DNA of 64,000 nt, from NCBI RefSeq assembly GCF_030816965.1, contig NZ_JAUSYQ010000002.1:1054001-1118000 (forward strand), given 5' to 3'. Positions 59,124 through 64,000 of the stretch are shown here, in pieces. How positions within the stretch are numbered: the first letter of the stretch is position 1; each line of letters begins with the position of its first letter. A program made the position numbers and the translations under genes. The stretch comes from Streptomyces canus. Its GTDB lineage: Bacteria > Actinomycetota > Actinomycetes > Streptomycetales > Streptomycetaceae. The notes under the pieces are model-generated. The model made no database searches, was not told the DNA's origin, and was given only the letters and a program-made list of their open reading frames with translations.

Positions 59124-59501
59124 TCAGGCTCCCACCAGCGGCGAGCCGCTCGGCGTGCGCAAGGGCGCGGCCAGCTCCGCGAGCGCCCTTTCCAGTCCGT
59201 GCAGATGGGCCAGTGCGGGTTCCTCGGCGAGGGGGCGGTCCGCCACCGGGAGGTCCGTGCCGCCCGTGAGGGCCTCCACAGCGGCCTCCACCCGTCGGCA
59301 CACGGCGGTCAGGCGGGCGTCGTGCGAGGCCTCGGGGTCGGCCGCGACGGTGACCAGGCCCCGGATCTCCCGGGCGCAGTCGTCGAGGAGGGCGAGGACG
59401 CGGCGGGCGCGGCGCTTGCGGGCCGGCATGGGGTTGAGGGGATGGACGAGCGGGGCCACCGAGAGGCGGACCCTGCCGAGCAGTTGCTCCAGTTCGGTCA
59501 C
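59124..59501 (-). CDS. Small helical protein coupled to FUSC gene
   Basis: This 125-residue protein starts at a GTG overlapping the FUSC stop by 4 bp (GTGA). It is predicted mostly helical: LEQLLGRVRLSVAPLVHPL, RARRVLALLDDCAREIRGL, AVCRRVEAAVEALTGG. It has no recognised domain, signal peptide or membrane helix. It looks like the soluble helical domain that often follows the membrane part within FUSC proteins, here encoded separately. It probably works with the upstream membrane protein. Confidence 0.72.
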   Translation of the reverse strand: MTELEQLLGRVRLSVAPLVHPLNPMPARKRRARRVLALLDDCAREIRGLVTVAADPEASHDARLTAVCRRVEAAVEALTGGTDLPVADRPLAEEPALAHLHGLERALAELAAPLRTPSGSPLVGA

Positions 59502-60613
59502 ACACGGACGGCCGGGTCGGCCCCCGGCACTCCCGCGAGGCGGGCCGCGGCCTCGGCGGTGCAGGCGTGGACGCAGCGCAGGGCGCGCTGGATCCAGGCG
59601 TCGGTGACGGCGTGGGTGGTGATCGGCAGGACGAACAGCACCGCGAGGACGGCCCCGACCGCGCCCACGCCGGTCTCCGCGAACCGCAGGACCAGCAGAC
59701 CGGGGTTCAGGACGCCGAGAAGGCCGTAGAGGAGCTCGGCCAGCAGCGTGACCCAGAGCATCATCCATGTGTACGAGACGGCGGCCGTGTAGAAGATGCC
59801 GAAGACGCAGACGGCGAGCAGGACGGCCGTGGGCGCGGGCGCCCCGTGCAGCGGTACGGCGACGAGCAGGCCTAGACCGATGCCCATCACCGTGCCGAGG
59901 ACCCGGCGGAAGCCGCGCACCAGGGTCTCGCCGCGCGAGGTGGTGTTCACGAAGATCCACCAGGTGGCGCCGACGGCCCAGTACCAGCGCTGGCCGGAGA
60001 TCAGCTGGCCGACGACGAGGGCGAAACCCGCGCCGGCCATGGCCTGGACCGCCTGGCGGGTGGTCGCTCGGGCGAGGCCGGTCCCGGCGGGCGGGGCGGG
60101 CGCGGGTGCCGGGGGGAGCCGGCGCTCGTAGCACCACAGGCCGAAGCGGACCGCGGCGGCGGTGAGCAGGGACAGCAGGACGGCGGCGTAGAGCTCGGGC
60201 AGTTGGTCGGTGGTCGCGTGCAGGAACTGCGCCACGAAGAAGTTCATGAACGCGAAGACACCGAGGCTGTGCCCGCGTGGGCCCCAGCGCCGGGCGTACA
60301 CGCCCGCGCCGACCACGGCGAGGAGGAGGAGGTCGCGGGCGACGGGGTGGTCGTGGAGCCCGGCCGCGGCGGCGAGGACGGGCAGGCCGACGGCGGGCAG
60401 CAGGGCGGTGGTGAGCGCCTGCCCTCGGACGGTGGCGTCCGTGACGGTGAACAGGGCGAGCAGCGCGGCGAGGCCGCCGGTGACGGCACCGGCGAGCGAG
60501 TGTCCCGCGAGGCCGCACACCAGGACCGCGAGGCCGATGCCGAGCACCGCCCGCGCGGCGAAGCGCAACCGGGCCCGGCCCGGGTCCGCCGCCATGAACA
60601 CCCTCTTCAGCAC
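59498..60613 (-). CDS. FUSC family membrane protein
   Basis: This 371-residue protein has two sets of membrane helices (about 15-150 and 195-345) and the FUSC motif region FALVVGQLISGQRWYWAVGATWWIFVNTTSRGETL (split here by the helix break). It is related to, but smaller than, the FUSC protein at 3843-5465 and lacks a soluble C-terminal tail; the next gene may supply that part. The GTG at 60613 has AGGGGG 6 bp upstream; the ATG at 60595 also has a ribosome site. It may export small organic acids, with the substrate unknown. Confidence 0.82.
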   Translation of the reverse strand: MLKRVFMAADPGRARLRFAARAVLGIGLAVLVCGLAGHSLAGAVTGGLAALLALFTVTDATVRGQALTTALLPAVGLPVLAAAAGLHDHPVARDLLLLAVVGAGVYARRWGPRGHSLGVFAFMNFFVAQFLHATTDQLPELYAAVLLSLLTAAAVRFGLWCYERRLPPAPAPAPPAGTGLARATTRQAVQAMAGAGFALVVGQLISGQRWYWAVGATWWIFVNTTSRGETLVRGFRRVLGTVMGIGLGLLVAVPLHGAPAPTAVLLAVCVFGIFYTAAVSYTWMMLWVTLLAELLYGLLGVLNPGLLVLRFAETGVGAVGAVLAVLFVLPITTHAVTDAWIQRALRCVHACTAEAAARLAGVPGADPAVRV

Positions 60614-60812
60614 GTACCGCCCCCTGAAACCCTTGGACACCGGCATGGAAAAGGCGCCGCGGAGTCCGCAGCGCCATCGACGGGCTCATTGCAGCATCCT
60701 CACCGCTGTCGGCTCAAGTGAGGTCGAATATGCTGGGCCATCGGCACAGTGAAAGCGGTCCTGGAGCGTCCACCGGCGGGCCAACGGACCAAGGACGAGG
60801 AGGCCGTACGCC

Positions 60813-61289
60813 ATGGCCGTGGACGAACTCGACACCCGCATCCTGCGGCTGCTGCTGGAGCGGCCGCGGACGAGCGTGCGGGAGTACGCGCGGATTCTCG
60901 GGGTCGCGCGGGGCACCTTGCAGGCGCGGCTCGACCGGCTCGAGCGGGACGGCGTGATCACCGGTACGGGGCCCTCGCTGTCGCCCGGCGCGCTCGGTCA
61001 TCCGGTGCTGGCGTTCGTGCACATCGAGGTGACCCAGGGGCGGCTCGACGACGTGGGGGACGCGCTGGCCGCCGTGCCGGAGATCGTCGAGGCGTTCTCG
61101 ATCGCGGGCGGCGGGGATCTGCTCACGCGGGTCGTGGCGCGGGACAACGCGCATCTGGAGGACGTGATCCAGAAGGTGATCAGCCTGCCGGGAGTGGTGC
61201 GGACCCGCACCGAGGTGGCGCTGCGGGAGCGGGTCGCGTACCGGCTGCTGCCGCTGGTGGAGTCGGTCGGGCGCGCTGCCCGGAGTTGA
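60813..61289 (+). CDS. Lrp/AsnC family regulator
   Basis: This 158-residue protein has an N-terminal AsnC helix-turn-helix (LDTRILRLLLERPRTSVRE then YARILGVARGTLQARLDRLERDGVI) and a RAM ligand/oligomerisation domain with LAFVHIEVTQG, EIVEAFSIAGGGDLLTRVVARD and LPGVVRTRTEVAL. The family responds to amino acids or their derivatives. It is followed 20 bp later by a HAD phosphatase gene and is divergent from the FUSC gene (199 bp). Control of either is possible. Confidence 0.9.
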   Translation: MAVDELDTRILRLLLERPRTSVREYARILGVARGTLQARLDRLERDGVITGTGPSLSPGALGHPVLAFVHIEVTQGRLDDVGDALAAVPEIVEAFSIAGGGDLLTRVVARDNAHLEDVIQKVISLPGVVRTRTEVALRERVAYRLLPLVESVGRAARS

Positions 61290-61309
61290 TCTTTGACATC
61301 CTGGGAGCC

Positions 61310-61999
61310 ATGAGCAGGCTCAGCGATATATCGGTCATCTTCGATCTCGACGGTACGCTCGTGGACAGCGAGCCGAACTACTACGAAGCGGGTCGGCAGA
61401 CCCTCGCCGCGCACGGCGTCCCGGACTTCACCTGGACCGACCACGAGCGGTACGTCGGGATCAGCACGCGGGAGACGGTCACGCGGTGGAAGTCGCTGTA
61501 CGGGCTGCGGGCGTCCGTGCCGGAACTCCTCGCGGACAAGAACCGGCGCTATCTGGAGCTGTCCCGCACCTCCACGCGCGTGTACCCGGAGATGCGCGAG
61601 TTCGTGAAGCTGCTCGCCGATGAGGCCGTACCGATGGCCGTGGCCTCGGGGTCCTCTCCGGAAGCCATCGACACGATCCTGGCCGGGACGGGCCTCGACG
61701 CGTATCTCCGTACGACCGTCTCGGCCGACGAGGTCGCCCACGGCAAGCCCGCGCCGGACGTCTTCCTGGAGGCCGCCCGCCGACTGGGTGCCGACCCGGC
61801 CCACTGTGTGGTCCTGGAGGACGCCGCCCCGGGCGCCGCCGCCGCGCACGCCGCCGGGATGCGCTGCATCGCGATCCCGTACGTGGCGGCGCAGGCCGAC
61901 GCCCCTGAGTTCGCCCGCGCCGCTCTGCTCCTGCGGGGAGGCCAGGAGGAGTTCACGGCACGGGCGGCTCATGACTGGCTGGTGCGGAACCGGGGCTGA
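61310..61999 (+). CDS. HAD-superfamily phosphatase (beta-phosphoglucomutase/PGP-like)
   Basis: This 229-residue protein has complete HAD motifs: VIFDLDGTLVDSEPNYYEAG (motif I and cap start), VASGSSPEA (motif II), a Lys in AHGKPAPDVFLEAA (motif III) and VVLEDAAPGAAAAHAAGM (motif IV). The DSEP plus cap layout is that of beta-phosphoglucomutase-like phosphatases and of sugar-phosphate phosphatases. The ATG at 61310 has GGGAG upstream. It lies 20 bp downstream of the Lrp gene and is likely cotranscribed. The substrate is unknown. Confidence 0.9.
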   Translation: MSRLSDISVIFDLDGTLVDSEPNYYEAGRQTLAAHGVPDFTWTDHERYVGISTRETVTRWKSLYGLRASVPELLADKNRRYLELSRTSTRVYPEMREFVKLLADEAVPMAVASGSSPEAIDTILAGTGLDAYLRTTVSADEVAHGKPAPDVFLEAARRLGADPAHCVVLEDAAPGAAAAHAAGMRCIAIPYVAAQADAPEFARAALLLRGGQEEFTARAAHDWLVRNRG

Positions 62000-62039
62000 C
62001 GGCACAGCGCCCGTCCCCGGCTCCGCCGAGCGAGCCGTC

Positions 62040-63455
62040 CTACGGCCGCGCCCCGTGCGAGGGCTTCGGTGCCGGCTGGATGTTCTGGTTCAGGCGGAAC
62101 ACGTTGTCCGGGTCCCGGTCGGCCTTGATGCGGGCCAGGCGGTCGTAGTTGCCGCGGTAGCTGGCGCGGACGCGTTCCTGGCCCTCGTCCATCATCATGT
62201 TGACGTAGGCGCCGCCCGCCGAGTGCGGGTGCAGGGCGTCGAAGTAGTCGACGGTCCACCGCTTGACCAGCTCGGCGTTGGCCGGATCGGGGTCGACTCC
62301 GGCGTAGACGGAGGCCCAGTTGGCGTGGCGGTAGGCCCAGGGGGTCTCGTCCTGGCCCACGTCGTGGGCGGCGCCGTCGATCGGGTAGAGGTGCATGGTC
62401 GACTGGACGGTCGGCACCTCGGCGCCGAACTTGGCGTGCAGCCGGACCGCCTCGTCCGGGATGGTCTCGACGAAGTCGGCCCGCCAGTACCACTGGTGGC
62501 CGGGCGGGTAGAGCCCGTCGAACATGGCCTGCAGGTCGGGGTGCTGCATGACCATGGGGGCGTGCAGCAGCGGCGCGGGCAGGGCGTCGAGCAGCGGGGC
62601 CATCTCGCGTGCCGCGGCCTCGGTGTCGTCGCCGGTGTAGCACCAGACCACGCCGGCCGTCTTGCGGAGCTGGATCTCCTCGGGGAACGGCGGGGCGGGC
62701 GGGACGGTGCCGTGCAGGAAGAACCCGCCCAGCTCGCGGGGCGCGTTCAGGATGAACTCCCGGTAGGCGGAGAGGACTTCGGCACTGTCCTCGACGGCCC
62801 AGAAGGTCGGCCCGGCGATCACCGTACTGATCTCGTGCAGCCGGAAGACGAACGAGGTGACGACGCCGAAGTTGCCGCCGCCGCCCCTGATCGCCCAGAA
62901 CAGGTCGCTGTTCTCGTCGGCGCTCGCCCGTACCCGGCGGCCGTCGGCGAGGATGACGTCGGCCTCCAGCAGGTTGTCGATGGTCAGCCCGCAGCTGCGG
63001 GTGAGGTGACCGAGCCCGCCGCCGGTGGCGAGGCCGCCGACACCGGTCGTGGAGACGATGCCGCTGGGTGTGGCCAGGCCGTGCGCGTTGGTGGCGCGGT
63101 CCACCTCGCCCCAGACACAGCCGCCGCCGACCCGCACGGTGCGCGCTTCGGGGTCGACCCGGATGTCCTTCATGGGTGACAGGTCCGCGACCACTCCCCC
63201 GTCGACGGTGCCGAGTCCGGCGCCGTGGTGCCCGCCGCCCCGCACGGCGAGGGGAAGGCCGTGGGCACGGGCGAAGCCGATCGTGCGGGACACCGCGTCG
63301 CCGTCGGCACAGCGGGCGACGAGGGCGGGGCGCTTGTCGATCATCGCGTTGTAGACGGTACGGGCCTCCTGGTAGCCGGCGTCCTCGGGGCCGATGAGCT
63401 CCCCGGTGAATCCGGTCAGCTCACGACGTGCGGCCTGGGCGGGCGTGCTGGACAT
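62040..63455 (-). CDS. FAD-linked oxidoreductase, berberine bridge enzyme (BBE) type
   Basis: This 471-residue flavoenzyme has the PCMH/VAO FAD-binding domain: LPLAVRGGGHHGAG (the His of GGGHH is the usual covalent FAD attachment), TVRVGGGCVWGEVD, GGLATGGGLGHLTRSCGLTIDNLLEADVIL (split here) and IRGGGGNFGVVTSF. The C-terminal BBE motif DNVFRLNQNI is present. Such enzymes oxidise sugars, alkaloids or polyketides with oxygen as acceptor. No signal peptide is present, so it is probably cytoplasmic and may belong to secondary metabolism. The ATG at 63455 has GGGGGA about 5 bp upstream. A LuxR-type regulator lies 100 bp upstream on the same strand. Confidence 0.93.
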   Translation of the reverse strand: MSSTPAQAARRELTGFTGELIGPEDAGYQEARTVYNAMIDKRPALVARCADGDAVSRTIGFARAHGLPLAVRGGGHHGAGLGTVDGGVVADLSPMKDIRVDPEARTVRVGGGCVWGEVDRATNAHGLATPSGIVSTTGVGGLATGGGLGHLTRSCGLTIDNLLEADVILADGRRVRASADENSDLFWAIRGGGGNFGVVTSFVFRLHEISTVIAGPTFWAVEDSAEVLSAYREFILNAPRELGGFFLHGTVPPAPPFPEEIQLRKTAGVVWCYTGDDTEAAAREMAPLLDALPAPLLHAPMVMQHPDLQAMFDGLYPPGHQWYWRADFVETIPDEAVRLHAKFGAEVPTVQSTMHLYPIDGAAHDVGQDETPWAYRHANWASVYAGVDPDPANAELVKRWTVDYFDALHPHSAGGAYVNMMMDEGQERVRASYRGNYDRLARIKADRDPDNVFRLNQNIQPAPKPSHGARP

Positions 63456-63555
63456 GAAGTCCCCCGTTTCCGAATCGGGTAGATTCGTCCGTTCTACTCG
63501 CGTCACACCGCAGTGGGTATCCGTGACCGTCACCCAGGTCGGCACTCCGGGGTAC

Positions 63556-64000
63556 CTAGCTCGGGGAGCCGCCGGGCAGCAATCCGAGTTCCGCCGCGCG
63601 CACGGCGGCCTGGCGGCGGCCCGGCGCGTCGAGTTTGTCGAGCACCGCGCGCACATGGTTGTCGATCGTGCGGACCGACACGACGAGCCGGGCGGCGATC
63701 TCCGCGTTGGTGAGCCCTTCGGCGAGCAGCCGTATGACCTGGAGCTGGCGGTCGGTGAGGCCCGCGGGGTTGTCGCGGGTGGCGGCGAGGGGGCCGCGCG
63801 GGACGTGGCGTACGCCGAGCTCTCGTAGCTCGACGCGCAGCAGGTGGGCCGCCGGTTCGGCGCCCAGTGCGTCGAAGGCGGCCAGGGCCTCGAGCTTGAC
63901 GGCGGCGTCCGGGCTCTCGGCGAGCGCGGCGGCATGTTCGTAGGGACAGCCCGCGGCCTGCCAGAGCGCGGCGGCCCGACGCCATTGCCCGCGCGCCTGA
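63556..64000 (-). CDS. LuxR-type transcriptional regulator, C-terminal part
   Basis: The frame is open to the window edge and 148 residues are visible. The end has a LuxR/GerE helix-turn-helix: LTDRQLQVIRLLAEGLTNA followed by EIAARLVVSVRTIDNHVRAV and LDKLDAPGRRQAAVRAAELG. The part before it is alpha-helical and repeat-like (AAALWQAAGCPYEHAAALAE), as in the C-terminal region of large ATPase-containing LuxR regulators (LAL family). The size and any ATPase domain lie outside the window. It precedes the BBE oxidoreductase gene on the same strand and could regulate it. Confidence 0.88.
   Translation of the reverse strand, partial: QARGQWRRAAALWQAAGCPYEHAAALAESPDAAVKLEALAAFDALGAEPAAHLLRVELRELGVRHVPRGPLAATRDNPAGLTDRQLQVIRLLAEGLTNAEIAARLVVSVRTIDNHVRAVLDKLDAPGRRQAAVRAAELGLLPGGSPS

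Noticed and set aside
1..64000. tRNA, rRNA, CRISPR arrays, insertion sequences or prophage
   Set aside because: I looked for tRNA T-loop signatures, repeated spacers, transposase or integrase motifs and att-like repeats and found none that hold up.

Overview
The window is a chromosomal segment of an actinomycete, almost certainly a Streptomyces. The evidence is the very high G+C content, frequent GTG starts, 1-4 bp start/stop overlaps, strong AGGAG-type ribosome sites, and families typical of that genus (PaaX, DUF305/LVIVD pair, Rv1733c-like protein, CebR-type and DasR-type operator sequences). I saw no rRNA or tRNA genes, insertion sequence, integrase or CRISPR array. All functional calls come from reading the sequence; no database search was run.

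1-16.4 kb is mixed housekeeping and accessory: the end of an aldo/keto reductase, a large GH39-like hydrolase, a MarR/FUSC-exporter pair, a DUF5134 membrane protein, a PAP2 phosphatase, two HAD-type or small proteins, a TetR regulator, a divergent LVIVD-repeat/DUF305 pair, a ferredoxin-NADP reductase, a purine permease, and a divergent ArsR/old-yellow-enzyme pair with a clear operator region.

16.5-21.1 kb is a plant cell wall island: GH62 arabinofuranosidase plus a CE1 esterase with a CBM2 on one strand, and PL1 and PL3 pectate lyases on the other. The divergent 340-bp spacer carries a CebR-like box and a LacI-type operator inside a promoter spacer. 21.1-27.9 kb holds a PaaX regulator divergent from an AidB-like acyl-CoA dehydrogenase, a HEAT-repeat protein, an Rv1733c-like membrane protein, a BNR/beta-propeller protein and a fragment of a second uracil-DNA glycosylase gene.

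27.9-55.0 kb is the most interesting part. A class II (tagatose-type) aldolase, DeoR regulator, sugar ABC transporter without its own ATPase, and AgaS-like SIS enzyme form an amino-sugar (galactosamine-type) uptake and catabolism set. Next to it are ten co-directional genes for exported glycan enzymes and their companions: GH31, GH123, GH35, GH31, two SGNH esterases, GH29, two small module-only proteins with no signal peptide, and GH89. The predicted activities (alpha-fucose, beta-galactose, alpha-GlcNAc, beta-GalNAc, galacto-type alpha-linkages) match the sugars of animal mucin-type O-glycans or related glycoconjugates. I propose a mucin-like/GalNAc-glycan utilisation locus. A module of about 190 residues with a DxDxDG calcium-loop motif recurs in four of its proteins.

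55.0-64.0 kb has uracil-DNA glycosylase, a BadF-type sugar kinase that could supply the missing kinase step, a CbiX-like chelatase, a lactonase preceded by a DasR-type box, a second FUSC protein, an Lrp regulator, a HAD phosphatase, a BBE-type flavin oxidoreductase, and the end of a LuxR regulator.
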